Assembly: GCA_029258795.1 (NCBI GenBank) | Contig: JAPDKB010000008.1 | Location: forward strand, 80,043-144,042 | DNA from: an archaeon | GTDB taxonomy: Archaea > EX4484-52 > WAPT01 | DNA length: 64,000 bases | Direction of reading: 5' to 3' | Shown here: piece by piece, positions 17,577 to 26,116 of the stretch | Layout of the letters: each line of letters opens with the position of its first letter | Position numbering within the stretch: position 1 is the first letter of the stretch | Notes under the pieces: generated by a model | The model's input: the letters and a program-made list of their open reading frames with translations, nothing else | Database searches by the model: none | Told to the model about the DNA's origin: nothing | Translations under genes and position numbers: made by a program

Positions 17577-18158
17577 TCACTTCTTTTTGGTTTTTCTTGT
17601 GGACTTGGCCTTTTCCTTCTTTTTGGTGCTGCTTTTCTTTCTGGTTGAAAGCAGGATTTCCGCTGCCTCTGTTAAGCTTGAAACTTCATGTTTTGGCATT
17701 TCTTCCTCAAACTCCGCATCCCTGTCAGCATATTTTCCTCTTCTCACTCTTATCGTCTTTATTCCCGCAAGGTTGCCGAGCAAGATGTCTCTATCTGGTC
17801 TGTCACCCACCATCCAGAAGTTGCGCAAGTCAAACTTCCTCTCAAATTTATCGTAGAGTAGGGTGCGTATCACTCCAATAATTCGGGGGTCCGGTTTTCT
17901 CATATCATAATCGGTTGCGCTCACCACAAGATCAAAGTAAGGGTAAAGGAGGTGCGAGCTTAATATTTCCTTTATCTTGGCTTCTGTGTGGTTGCTTAAT
18001 AGGACAACCACATATTCTTTTCTGACCTTTTCGAGGAATTTTAGCGCATCTTCCACAAGCTCATTACCGCTAACCAGCGTTTCCTCTAAGTCAACTATCA
18101 GTACCTTCCTTCTGCTGTCTTTTTCCTTCTTATCACTCTCTTTTTTAATAGCCGCCAT
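17577..18158 (-). CDS. HAD-family hydrolase with Lys-rich tail
   Basis: A 193-residue HAD phosphatase-like protein. Motif I is VDLEETLV, motif II LLSNHTE, motif III lysine probably the KPDP segment, and motif IV WMVGDRPDRDILLGNLAG. The residue two after the nucleophile Asp is Glu rather than the usual Asp, which might alter chemistry. About 25 residues of Lys/Ser/Thr at the C-terminus look disordered and may bind nucleic acid. Start ATG follows a GGG-rich stretch; genes before and after are 19-20 nt away, consistent with an operon. Confidence 0.82.
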   Translation of the reverse strand: MAAIKKESDKKEKDSRRKVLIVDLEETLVSGNELVEDALKFLEKVRKEYVVVLLSNHTEAKIKEILSSHLLYPYFDLVVSATDYDMRKPDPRIIGVIRTLLYDKFERKFDLRNFWMVGDRPDRDILLGNLAGIKTIRVRRGKYADRDAEFEEEMPKHEVSSLTEAAEILLSTRKKSSTKKKEKAKSTRKTKKK

Positions 18159-18177
18159 TTTCCATCCCGTTCTGCTT

Positions 18178-18678
18178 TCACTCCCTTAATCTCCTGAAAG
18201 TATCTTCCATGACTGCTGGAGGAATGTCGAGGGTTGGCAGCGCTGCCAGAAGATTCATGTCCACCTTCTTGCTGGAATAGGTTGGGATGATGTGCGTTAC
18301 AAAATGCCCTGTCATCTGGCCGCTGGAAAATCCGTTCTGTGAAACAACTGTGTATCCGGTTATGTAGAGCTTCCTCCTCATCTTCCTTACCACGCTCTTG
18401 ATGGTGTGCGCGTACTCCGCCATCTCCTTCATATCCATCTCTTCAAAGTGTGCTATGTGTCTCTTGGGGAACACCAGCACATGCCCTATGGCTTTAGGGT
18501 TTATCTCCAGCACCGCCATGAAGCTGCTGTTCTCTTCCACCACCATTGCGGGCAGCTGCTTTGCAAGTATCTTGCAAAACACACACTCCTGAAATTCCTG
18601 AGGTACATGCTTCTCCTGCTCCTCTCCTTTCTCTGCCCTTACCTCTCCTTCAATTTGAGTTGCTTCATTCTCCATCAT
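18178..18678 (-). CDS. HIT-family protein with altered HIT motif
   Basis: A 166-residue histidine triad fold protein. It has ECVFCKI at the start of the domain, NPKAIGHVLVFPKRHIAHFEEM, and at the active site GHFVTHIIPTY. The usual motif is His-x-His-x-His-x-x; here the middle, nucleophilic His is replaced by Val (cat ttt gta acg cac), while the first and last His remain. Nucleotide binding may be kept without normal hydrolase activity. The N-terminus has an acidic Glu/Gln-rich extension. The gene follows V4R by 14 nt. Confidence 0.85.
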   Translation of the reverse strand: MMENEATQIEGEVRAEKGEEQEKHVPQEFQECVFCKILAKQLPAMVVEENSSFMAVLEINPKAIGHVLVFPKRHIAHFEEMDMKEMAEYAHTIKSVVRKMRRKLYITGYTVVSQNGFSSGQMTGHFVTHIIPTYSSKKVDMNLLAALPTLDIPPAVMEDTFRRLRE

Positions 18679-18692
18679 GAAATCACACCTTT

Positions 18693-19289
18693 TTATTCAG
18701 CGGGCTTAACCACAAACCTACACACCTTATCTCCCTTAGCCACACATTCCGTCTCAATGCAATCGAGCTTTCTTCCTCCTATTGCCTCGGCAGCCCCTGC
18801 TATAAATCCGCGCAGCAACGAGCAAACGGGTTTGTCCGTTTTTATGTTGTTTCTAACGTACCAAGTTGCCACAAATGAGTTTTCAACCACAATCACTGAC
18901 TCGCCCTCCCAGTCCAGCTTTTCAAGCGTGCCTTTTCCATAACCGTATGCTGACAGGAGGTCCACAACCTTATTAGCTACTGCATCCCTGCCCTTCTTGG
19001 TTTTGGCAAGTAGCTTAAGTGGCGGGAAGTGATTCATGTAATACAATACCACTGCCTTCACATGCTCTTTTGCGACATCATAGATTATCGCGTCAGCTGC
19101 ATTACCTATAACCTCTCTCATTCTCTCGCGCATGTCCGAGTAGAAGCCGTTGAAAACTATTGCGTGTCTCCTGCCACCAATGGTTAACTCTCCCTTTTCC
19201 GGATCAAATTTCGCTGCTTTTATCCATTCCATCACTCCCTTTTCTTTCTCCTTATCTTCCTTCTTTTTACCAAGTATTTTTGCGGACAT
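18693..19289 (-). CDS. V4R-domain protein
   Basis: A 198-residue protein ending in a V4R (4-vinyl reductase) domain: CSLLRGFIAGAAEAIGG then CIETECVAKGDKVCRFVV, with three conserved Cys. V4R domains bind small hydrophobic molecules or metals and act in sensors and in chlorophyll or phenol metabolism regulators. The N-terminal 15 residues are Lys/Glu-rich. A TATA box (attatataag) lies about 70-80 nt upstream and AGGTGA precedes the ATG. It is the first gene of a four-gene string. Confidence 0.82.
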   Translation of the reverse strand: MSAKILGKKKEDKEKEKGVMEWIKAAKFDPEKGELTIGGRRHAIVFNGFYSDMRERMREVIGNAADAIIYDVAKEHVKAVVLYYMNHFPPLKLLAKTKKGRDAVANKVVDLLSAYGYGKGTLEKLDWEGESVIVVENSFVATWYVRNNIKTDKPVCSLLRGFIAGAAEAIGGRKLDCIETECVAKGDKVCRFVVKPAE

Positions 19290-19405
19290 ATAATACTCAC
19301 CTGGTTTTCTTTTTTTGAATTTTAATTATCCAGACAAACTTTCTGTATGGATCAACTACCTTATATAATTTTTTGTTTTGTTCGTCAATAGTTATGATTG
19401 ATGGA

Positions 19406-19479
19406 TTTTGTATACTGACATGAACATAAAATATTTAAAGTTTGTATCCACACTTTTGTATACCGACATGAACATAAAC
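19406..19479 (+). promoter_or_regulatory. Thermosome promoter with two direct repeats around the TATA box
   Basis: Two 25-bp direct repeats (19406-19430 and 19454-19478), identical except for one T/C change (core TATAC[T/C]GACATGAACATA), are spaced 48 bp start to start. The TATA element aaaatatttaaag (19428-19440) lies between them, so the first repeat is directly upstream of the TATA box and the second falls on the expected transcription start. This is the layout of a repressor operator or a heat-response control site. Each repeat has a weak inverted symmetry. The regulator is unknown. Confidence 0.7.
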
Positions 19480-19526
19480 ATCGTTTTGGTTCTGAACCAA
19501 AAATTATGGTATGGAGGTGATGTGAG

Positions 19527-21164
19527 ATGTATGGAGGTGGAGGAGCGGCTCAACCAATTTTGATACTACCCGAAAATGTGATAAGGCAGACAGGTAGAAC
19601 CGCTCAAAAAAACAACATCGCTGCAGCAATAGCAATAGCGGAAACTGTAAAAACGACTTTGGGTCCAAGAGGAATGGACAAGATGCTGGTGGACAGCATA
19701 GGAGATATAGTGATAACAAACGACGGTGTGACTATTCTGGAGGAAATGGAGATAGAACACCCAGCAGCAAAGATGCTGGTGGAGGTGGCTAAAGCGCAGA
19801 ATGAAGAGGTGGGAGATGGAACAACCACTGCAGTGGTTATAGCTGGAGAGTTGTTGAAGGAAGCTGAAGACCTTCTTGACAAGAACATCCACCCGACAAT
19901 AATCGCTCATGGATACAGGATGGCGAAGGATAAAGCCATAGAGGTGCTGGAGAAAATATCCAAACCTGTCACCCTGAAAGACAAGGATGTTCTCAAGAAA
20001 ATTGCAATGACATCCATGACTGGAAAGAATGCGGAAGTGGCAAGGGATAATCTTGCAGAGCTTGTTGTTGAAGCCGTGCTGACCGTTGCGGAAGAGGATA
20101 AGGGCAGGGTTGTTGTGGACCTTGACAGGATAAAGGTGGAGAAGAAGGAGGGAGCCTCAACCTCAGAGTCCGAACTCATTAAGGGTATTGTGCTGGACAA
20201 GGAGAAGGTCCATCCAGCGATGCCAACAAGAGTGGAGAATGCAAAGATTGCTCTTGTGGATATGGCACTTGAAGTAAAGGGTCCTGAGACCGATGCACAG
20301 ATCAGGATAACGGATCCGAGCCAGCTCCAGGCGTTCATAGAACAGGAGGAAAAGATGCTCAGAGAGATGGTTGAGAAAATAGCGGCAACAGGAGCAAACG
20401 TCGTGTTCTGCCAGAAGGGTATAGATGACCTGGCACAGCACTTCCTTGCTAAGAAAGGCATTCTTGCTGTCAGGAGAGTGAAGAAATCCGATATGGAAGC
20501 GCTGGCAAGGGCAACCGGAGGTAAGATAGTGACCACACTCGATGATCTTAGCAAAGAGGATTTGGGACATGCAGGAGTGGTGGAAGAGAAGAAGGTTGCA
20601 GGAGAGGCAATGATATTTGTGCGTGATTGCAAGGATCCGAAGTCAGTGACTCTGCTTGTGAGAGGAGGCACAGAACACGTGGTGGAAGAGGTTTACAGGG
20701 CTGTTGAGGATGCTCTCGGAGCTGTGGCCTCAGCACTTGAAAGCGGAAAGGTCGTTGCGGGAGGTGGAGCTGCGGAGGCAGAAGTGGCAAGGGAGCTCAG
20801 GAGGTATGCTGAAAAAGTTGGTGGTAGAGAGCAGCTGGCTATAAACGCTTTTGCCAACGCTGTTGAAGCAATATCGAAGGCGCTTGCAGAAAATGCCGGA
20901 ATGGATCCAATAGACACGCTCGTGGAGCTCAGGGCAAGGCACGACAAGGGTGAGGTTTCAGCGGGAGTTGATGTAATAGAGGGTAAGGTCGATGACATGG
21001 AGAAGCTCGGCGTTATTGAGCCACTGAAGGTCAAGACGCAAGCAATAAAGAGCGCTGCAGAAGCTGCAGAGATGATACTGCGCATAGATGACGTGATAGC
21101 AGCTAAGAAGACCGGTGGAGGCAAGGAGAGTGGTGGAGAGAACTTCGGCGCTGATTTCGAGTGA
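19527..21164 (+). CDS. thsA: Thermosome subunit (group II chaperonin)
   Basis: A 545-residue ATP-driven folding chaperonin. Characteristic motifs are [38 protein letters not shown], the apical loop region, [20 protein letters not shown] and the ending [21 protein letters not shown], which is Gly-rich but lacks the usual GGM-type repeat. A strong ribosome site (GGAGGTGA, 6 nt spacing) precedes the ATG; the untranslated leader is about 60 nt. No second subunit is in the window. A hairpin with U-run follows the stop. Confidence 0.97.
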   Translation: MYGGGGAAQPILILPENVIRQTGRTAQKNNIAAAIAIAETVKTTLGPRGMDKMLVDSIGDIVITNDGVTILEEMEIEHPAAKMLVEVAKAQNEEVGDGTTTAVVIAGELLKEAEDLLDKNIHPTIIAHGYRMAKDKAIEVLEKISKPVTLKDKDVLKKIAMTSMTGKNAEVARDNLAELVVEAVLTVAEEDKGRVVVDLDRIKVEKKEGASTSESELIKGIVLDKEKVHPAMPTRVENAKIALVDMALEVKGPETDAQIRITDPSQLQAFIEQEEKMLREMVEKIAATGANVVFCQKGIDDLAQHFLAKKGILAVRRVKKSDMEALARATGGKIVTTLDDLSKEDLGHAGVVEEKKVAGEAMIFVRDCKDPKSVTLLVRGGTEHVVEEVYRAVEDALGAVASALESGKVVAGGGAAEAEVARELRRYAEKVGGREQLAINAFANAVEAISKALAENAGMDPIDTLVELRARHDKGEVSAGVDVIEGKVDDMEKLGVIEPLKVKTQAIKSAAEAAEMILRIDDVIAAKKTGGGKESGGENFGADFE

Positions 21165-21172
21165 ATGTGAGG

Positions 21173-21197
21173 AAAGGGCTTCGGCCCTTTCTTTTTA
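21173..21197 (+). terminator. Hairpin terminator after thermosome gene
   Basis: Stem AAAGGGC with loop TTCG and GCCCTTT followed by CTTTTTAG, 8 bases after the thermosome stop. This looks like an intrinsic terminator or a stabilising 3' end; archaeal terminators usually need only the U-run. Confidence 0.7.
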
Positions 21198-21256
21198 GAA
21201 TTTTTCTGAACAGTATTGAAAACCTTTAAATATTTTTATCACTATATAGTAGTTAC

Positions 21257-22081
21257 ATGAAGATTGAAGAAATTGTTAGAGAAATTAAAGACAAATATTA
21301 TGCTTGCAGAAGATTAAAATCATCTTCCATCGATTCTCTTTGGAGTGAGGCAGTATATTTTTTGCTCGTGATGGACTGGGAAGACATGATAAGGGTCGTT
21401 GAGTGGCCGGAGAAGCTTGTGGGCGATCTCGCGGCAAGATATGAAAAAAGCAAAGAAGAATTTTATGACCACATTCGTGAGAAATACAGAGAGAAATACG
21501 GAGTCCTTCTATCTGAAGAACCACAAAAGAGCACAACATGGCATTTCTTAGGTGACGAAAAAACTCATCGAAAGGCAATTAGAGGTAGGGATGGTGGGAT
21601 TTACCTTCCAAAAATTTACATTAAGGTTGGTAGCAATCATCTTGCGGAAGAAGGTGGAATGGAAAGATACTTCAATATGCTTGGGAAAGTGACAGAATTA
21701 CTTTTGAACAAAGATTGGTTTTGCAAGTTAAAGATGCCGAAAGATTTCGGGAAGTATGTTGTAAGGAAGGACGGCTGTATTTTTTATCTAAAAGATCATG
21801 ATGCTGTGGGATTGAGCGAATCTTTGAACGACATCTATAGAGTCGTACGTAATACTTTCGGAAAAGATGCACGGCTCGTGCTAGGCTACGACAGAATAAA
21901 AGATGGAGGAGAAGACAGCTATTCAGAGGTTCTCGCCAACACTATCGTGGAACTGAGTAGAAGCAACAACTACAGAAATATGGGTGAGGCGCTTAGAGAT
22001 GCGATCTTGCAAATTGAGAAAAACATTGGTGGTGTTTACGGGCATCTAGCTAGAGATTTCGGCCCGTTCACCAACATTTAA
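21257..22081 (+). CDS. Orphan hypothetical protein
   Basis: A 274-residue soluble protein with no recognised family. The N-terminal 100 residues are helical and basic (DHIREKYREKYG). Then comes a strand KIYIKVG, a long helix, a KLKMPKDFGK segment, strand CIFYLKD and further helices. This order (Trp, strand, helix, strand, helix) resembles the layout of the orphan protein at 51896-52669, although sequence identity is low. TATA-like ctttaaatattttt lies about 25-30 nt before the ATG. Base composition is slightly richer in AT than the neighbours. Confidence 0.65.
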   Translation: MKIEEIVREIKDKYYACRRLKSSSIDSLWSEAVYFLLVMDWEDMIRVVEWPEKLVGDLAARYEKSKEEFYDHIREKYREKYGVLLSEEPQKSTTWHFLGDEKTHRKAIRGRDGGIYLPKIYIKVGSNHLAEEGGMERYFNMLGKVTELLLNKDWFCKLKMPKDFGKYVVRKDGCIFYLKDHDAVGLSESLNDIYRVVRNTFGKDARLVLGYDRIKDGGEDSYSEVLANTIVELSRSNNYRNMGEALRDAILQIEKNIGGVYGHLARDFGPFTNI

Positions 22082-22114
22082 AAGTTTTAGAAACCCATTT
22101 TACTGAGGGTTCTC

Positions 22115-23038
22115 TTGCATGCAAAAAGTGTGGTGAGCGCAAAGGACTTCACAAAGAGCTGGCTGGTTGATTTCTTTTCCTTGGTTTCGCGTGTGAAGAA
22201 CAACATGGATGCGTTCAGAAACAAGCTTGATGGGAAGCTCGCTGCCCTTCTGTTCTTCGAGCCATCAACCAGAACTCACGAAAGTTTTAGAGTGGCTGCA
22301 TTGAATTTGGGTATGGACATATGCGGGTTTGCCGATCCCAAAGCGAGTTCTGTGGCAAAGGGCGAGTCCTTGATGGACACTGTGAAAATGTTCGTTGGAT
22401 ATGGAGTTGATGTAATAATAATGAGACACGGGAAGGCAGGAGCAGTAAGATATATAGCTGAGAGAGTCAACATTCCTGTGATAAACGCTGGAGATGACAG
22501 TAATGAGCATCCCACACAGGCGTTGCTCGATACCTACACCATTCATGAAGCTTTCGGCAAAATCGACGGGCTTAAGGTCGGGATGATAGGTGACCTCCGC
22601 TACGGAAGGACGGTGCCTTCATTGGCTTACGCTCTGTCCAATTTCGATGTGGAGATGCATTTCATAGCTCCTCCAGCCCTGATGCTCAGGGAGCACGTGC
22701 GCATGTTTCTGGAGGAGAGAGGCGCAGATTTTCACGAGCATGATGTTTCATCTCTTTCCTCCATTCTGCCAGAGCTTGATGTGCTTTATGTAACGAGAAT
22801 TCAGAAGGAGAGGATACCTGATGAGATGGAATACGAGAAGGTAAGGAGGAGTTACACTGTAACGCGGGAACTGCTGAAAAATGCCAAGGAGAGCTTGATT
22901 GTTATGCACCCATTGCCCAGAGTTGATGAGATAAGGTCAGAGGTTGATGGGACAAAGCACGCTCTTTACTTCAGGCAGGCATCCAACGGCATGTATGTCA
23001 GGATGGCTCTCCTGTATTCCATCCTAAAGGAGGGATAG
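22115..23038 (+). CDS. pyrB: Aspartate carbamoyltransferase catalytic chain
   Basis: A 307-residue ATCase that joins carbamoyl phosphate to aspartate in pyrimidine synthesis. Motifs: FEPSTRTHESF (carbamoyl-phosphate binding), NAGDDSNEHPTQALLD, GDLRYGRTVPSLA and MHPLPRVDEI. The start is TTG at 22115, preceded by GAGGGT, giving an N-terminus (HAKSVVSAKDF) that lines up with archaeal PyrB. The pyrI ATG begins one base after its stop, so the two subunits are made from one mRNA. Confidence 0.96.
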   Translation: MHAKSVVSAKDFTKSWLVDFFSLVSRVKNNMDAFRNKLDGKLAALLFFEPSTRTHESFRVAALNLGMDICGFADPKASSVAKGESLMDTVKMFVGYGVDVIIMRHGKAGAVRYIAERVNIPVINAGDDSNEHPTQALLDTYTIHEAFGKIDGLKVGMIGDLRYGRTVPSLAYALSNFDVEMHFIAPPALMLREHVRMFLEERGADFHEHDVSSLSSILPELDVLYVTRIQKERIPDEMEYEKVRRSYTVTRELLKNAKESLIVMHPLPRVDEIRSEVDGTKHALYFRQASNGMYVRMALLYSILKEG

Positions 23039-23039
23039 G

Positions 23040-23522
23040 ATGAAGGATGGTGAGTTACTTGTAAGGAAGATAAATGAGGGTGTGGTGATAGACCACATAA
23101 GAGTGGGGAGAGGTAAGATTATTTTGAGCATGCTCGGCGTGGATGAGAAGTACAGGTTCGTGCTGGTTTCGAATGTTGAAAGCAGGAAGCTCGGCAGAAA
23201 AGATCTCATAAAGGTGGAGGGCTGGTTTCCGAAAAAGGAGGAGATGGAGATAATAGCCCTGGTTTCGGGAGAGGTCACCATAAACATAGTGAAGAATAAT
23301 GAAGTTGTGGAAAAGTTCAAGGTGAGTCCTCCTTCAAGGGTGGAGGGCTTTGTCAAATGCAGGAACCCTAGATGCATAACCAACGATGAGAGGGAAAAGG
23401 AGTTTGTGAAACCTTTACTGGAGAAGGTAAGTGGCTCGCCCCTCATTTATTCATGTCATTATTGCGACGTCAGGATGGATGAGAGTGAGATTCTGCGCAA
23501 CCTCACAGTTTCAGGGAGGTGA
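23040..23522 (+). CDS. pyrI: Aspartate carbamoyltransferase regulatory chain
   Basis: A 160-residue allosteric subunit of ATCase. The N-terminal nucleotide-binding domain begins LLVRKINEGVVIDHI with RVGRGKIIL, and the zinc domain has CRNPRC and SCHYCD, the four Cys that bind zinc and contact PyrB. Length fits the family. It follows pyrB after a 1-base gap and overlaps the convergent gene at its 3' end by 20 bases. Confidence 0.96.
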   Translation: MKDGELLVRKINEGVVIDHIRVGRGKIILSMLGVDEKYRFVLVSNVESRKLGRKDLIKVEGWFPKKEEMEIIALVSGEVTINIVKNNEVVEKFKVSPPSRVEGFVKCRNPRCITNDEREKEFVKPLLEKVSGSPLIYSCHYCDVRMDESEILRNLTVSGR

Positions 23523-24360
23523 GCAGTTTTCTTGCTTCACCCCACCTCCTCGCTTTTCCGAAAGCGGAAAGGTAAGCGGTCACATATTTCCATGGTGTGC
23601 AATCGAAGGCAGGATTCAAAATTTCCACATTCTTTCCTAACTCCTTCGGGTTTATTATTTCGGCAGGAGACCTCATCTCTATCTCCAGCTTCTCAATCCT
23701 TTTGTCAACCTTCAGAACATCTCCCACAAAGTAACATGGCTTCCTTATCTCTTTTGCAAAGACCGCCATCATGCACGTGCCCACCTTGTTATATATCCCC
23801 TCCCTCCTTACGGCATCACACCCGAACATGAACTTGGTGATCTCATCCTTAAAATGACTCAAAGCTGTGTCCACCACGTAAATCACTTTGATGCCTGCTT
23901 CGCTCAACTCTCTCGCTGTTATGATGCCCTGCATTTTGGGTCGGGTTTCCGTCACGATGACGGTAAATTCCTTGCCCTGCTTTCTCGCCTCCTTGAGAAG
24001 GGCTACGAGTTCGCTTGAATGGCAGTGTGTAGCAATAACCTCTCCATTTTTTATTATGTGGTGCCACTCCTTCCCAATGTTTTGTGCTACGTTTTTCAGG
24101 TAGGAAATCAGCTTTTCAACATCCTCCAGCTTTTCTGCTTTTTTTGCCAGCTTCATCGCGTTGTAAAGCACGGATTGTGTGGGTCTCAATGCTGCAAGTT
24201 CATCCGCAAGTTTGGAAAAACCTTCATCAAAGCTATGGATGGAAGCGTAGTCCCTGAGAAGCTGGAGGCATGCAATTGTTATGTTTCTCGCGCCCTGAAT
24301 CTTCAGCTCTTTGATGTCGTGCACCACCACTCTTACCTTTTTTCTGAGCTTCTCGTCCAT
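23503..24360 (-). CDS. Ribose-1,5-bisphosphate isomerase-like / eIF2B-alpha family
   Basis: A 285-residue member of the eIF2B/R15P isomerase/MTNA family. Active-site candidates are Cys113 (ATHCHSS) and Asp182 (GCDAV), 69 residues apart as in characterised R15P isomerase, along with ETRPKMQG. These favour an isomerase over a translation factor. It is somewhat shorter than typical R15Pi (about 320) at the N-terminus. R15Pi works in the AMP degradation route together with AMP phosphorylase and RuBisCO, neither seen here. The TATA element is shared with the divergent phosphoribosyltransferase gene. Confidence 0.75.
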   Translation of the reverse strand: MDEKLRKKVRVVVHDIKELKIQGARNITIACLQLLRDYASIHSFDEGFSKLADELAALRPTQSVLYNAMKLAKKAEKLEDVEKLISYLKNVAQNIGKEWHHIIKNGEVIATHCHSSELVALLKEARKQGKEFTVIVTETRPKMQGIITARELSEAGIKVIYVVDTALSHFKDEITKFMFGCDAVRREGIYNKVGTCMMAVFAKEIRKPCYFVGDVLKVDKRIEKLEIEMRSPAEIINPKELGKNVEILNPAFDCTPWKYVTAYLSAFGKARRWGEARKLLTSLKL

Positions 24361-24378
24361 GTTTTTTCATTGTGGTGA

Positions 24379-24395
24379 AATCAAAATATAAAGAA
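24379..24395. promoter_or_regulatory. Bidirectional TATA element
   Basis: The AT-rich segment aatcaaaatataaag serves both strands: atataaag is about 20-25 nt before the ATG at 24415 on the plus strand, and ctttatatttt is about 20-30 nt before the ATG at 24360 on the minus strand. Both genes would then have little or no leader. Confidence 0.55.
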
Positions 24396-24414
24396 TTGCG
24401 GTAAAATGATGATT

Positions 24415-25056
24415 ATGGTTATATTCAAGGACAGGGCGGAAGCGGGGAGGATGCTTGCTGAGAAGCTTTCGGAGTATAAGGGTAGGGAGGACGCTGTTGT
24501 CTGCGGGATAACGAGAGGGGGTGTCGTTGTGGCTGCTGAAGTAGCAAGAATTCTTTCTCTTCCGCTTTTGCCCGTGGTAATGAAAAAGATAGGAGCACCC
24601 TTTAACAAAGAATTTGCGATAGGTAGTGTGGATGCTGATGGAAACGTTTATCTGAGCGATGAAGCTATGATGATCACCTCTTCCAACTACATTGAGGAGG
24701 AAGCGGAGAGGTTGAGGGATGAGATCAAGGAAAAGCTGGAGTATTATGGTGTGAAGGGGGAGGTTGTGGAAAGGATGGCGAAGGGGAAGGTCTGTATAGT
24801 GGTGGATGACGGTGTTGCCACCGGCCTCACAACGGTTGGTGCATCCAATTATCTCAAAAGAAAAGGCGCCAAAAAAGTTGTTCTTGCGGTGCCGGTTGCT
24901 CCTGCGGAAAGTGCGGACAAGCTGAAAGAGCATTTTGATGAGGTTGTTGTGGTGCATGCGCCCCAACAATTCTATGCAGTCAGCCAGTTTTACAGGAACT
25001 TCGAGCAGGTGAGTGATGAAGAAGTTAGAAGGATTCTTGAGGAACTGAAGTCATGA
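24415..25056 (+). CDS. Phosphoribosyltransferase
   Basis: A type I phosphoribosyltransferase of about 213 residues. The PRPP-binding loop is [18 protein letters not shown]. Upstream, [17 protein letters not shown] and a long flexible hood region fit the PF00156 fold found in predicted purine or unknown phosphoribosyltransferases. The substrate base is not clear. Two in-frame ATGs precede the chosen one (24406, 24409), but the distance to the TATA box favours 24415. The end overlaps the convergent FEN-1 gene by 6 bases. Confidence 0.82.
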   Translation: MVIFKDRAEAGRMLAEKLSEYKGREDAVVCGITRGGVVVAAEVARILSLPLLPVVMKKIGAPFNKEFAIGSVDADGNVYLSDEAMMITSSNYIEEEAERLRDEIKEKLEYYGVKGEVVERMAKGKVCIVVDDGVATGLTTVGASNYLKRKGAKKVVLAVPVAPAESADKLKEHFDEVVVVHAPQQFYAVSQFYRNFEQVSDEEVRRILEELKS

Positions 25057-26073
25057 GAACGAAAATAGGGTTTTCTGTGCTTTTGCCTTCTCAGCTTCCT
25101 CAAGCTTGGCGAGAGCATTCTCTACCCTTTCCTGCGAGAACTCGTGCTCATCAACCAGAATCTTGATTATCTTTTCTTTATCAAGCTGTGGAAACTCTAT
25201 CTCAACATCCTCTACCGGAGGGTTCATGAAAAATTCAAAGATTGCGTGGGGGTCAACATCATGCTCCCATTTAACATGGATGAGGATGCGATCCAGCGTT
25301 CTGTAGGTTTTCACAAGCTGCAATGCTTTTTTCGGTCCTATGCCTTTCACGCCTTCAGGATTGTAGTCCGTTCCGATAAGAATTCCCATTATTATGAGCT
25401 CTTCCCTGCTTATTTTCAACGTGTTGAGCACCTCCTCCAGCTCTATGAGCTCGGGATGCACCTCCTTGTAGTAAGGCTTGCCCGGAACCTTCCTCTTACC
25501 CGTTATGTTCAGATTTCTGACAAGCCTCGGAGAGCCAAAAAGCAAGGAATCCATGTCTTGGCTCACGGAAGCGTATGCCTGACCCTTCCTCACGAGGTGT
25601 GCGGCTTGCGCTTCCCCCTCAGACGGGGCCTGCACAACCGCTATGCCCATGGCCTGCAGAAGCTCCTTCGATTCCTTCACCATCTCTTCATCCAAACTTA
25701 CGGCTGCCTGCGCGTATTTCCTAGCTTCCTCCAGATCTCCTGCTTCCAGAGCTTCCTTCCATTTCTGTGCGGCTTCCTGCCTTATTCTCTCCCTCTCCTC
25801 TATCGTTTTTTCCTTGAAGGTTGGTTTCTCTCCGTCGAACACATAAACCAGCTTCAAACCCTTCTCAAGCAAATTAACATTTCTGTAGAACAGGCCGGAA
25901 AGATGGGATGTTATGCGCCCTTTAGAATCTTTTAGTGGTGTGCCGTCAGCCTGCCTTATTATGCTGAGAAATTGATAGATTGCGTTGAAGGCATCAACAG
26001 CCAGAACCTTGTGGGCAAGATCCTCGATCTTTATCTCTCTCTTCGGCACGATCTCGCTTATTTTGACGCCCAT
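25051..26073 (-). CDS. fen: Flap endonuclease 1
   Basis: A 340-residue structure-specific nuclease that removes 5' flaps in Okazaki fragment maturation and repair. Visible are [10 protein letters not shown] and FDGEKPTFK in the N domain, EGEAQAAHL and [10 protein letters not shown] in the I domain, and [18 protein letters not shown] (helix-two-turn-helix). The C-terminus has a PIP box, QKTLFSF, for binding PCNA. The ATG is about 25 nt downstream of tttaaatctt. Confidence 0.97.
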   Translation of the reverse strand: MGVKISEIVPKREIKIEDLAHKVLAVDAFNAIYQFLSIIRQADGTPLKDSKGRITSHLSGLFYRNVNLLEKGLKLVYVFDGEKPTFKEKTIEERERIRQEAAQKWKEALEAGDLEEARKYAQAAVSLDEEMVKESKELLQAMGIAVVQAPSEGEAQAAHLVRKGQAYASVSQDMDSLLFGSPRLVRNLNITGKRKVPGKPYYKEVHPELIELEEVLNTLKISREELIIMGILIGTDYNPEGVKGIGPKKALQLVKTYRTLDRILIHVKWEHDVDPHAIFEFFMNPPVEDVEIEFPQLDKEKIIKILVDEHEFSQERVENALAKLEEAEKAKAQKTLFSFS

Positions 26074-26116
26074 GAATTAAGTGTGGGAAGGAAAGATTTA
26101 AATGAGAATTCTCATT

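Noticed and set aside
19406-19479. Direct repeats as a CRISPR array
   Set aside because: Only two copies, the spacer is a TATA region, and no cas genes are present. They fit a promoter operator.
19907-20671. 254-codon minus-strand frame inside the thermosome gene
   Set aside because: Ser/Thr/Phe-rich shadow caused by the codon use of the chaperonin gene.
22115-23038. PyrB as ornithine carbamoyltransferase
   Set aside because: It is followed by pyrI with a one-base gap, and HPTQALLD and HPLPR with aspartate-type flanks fit ATCase.
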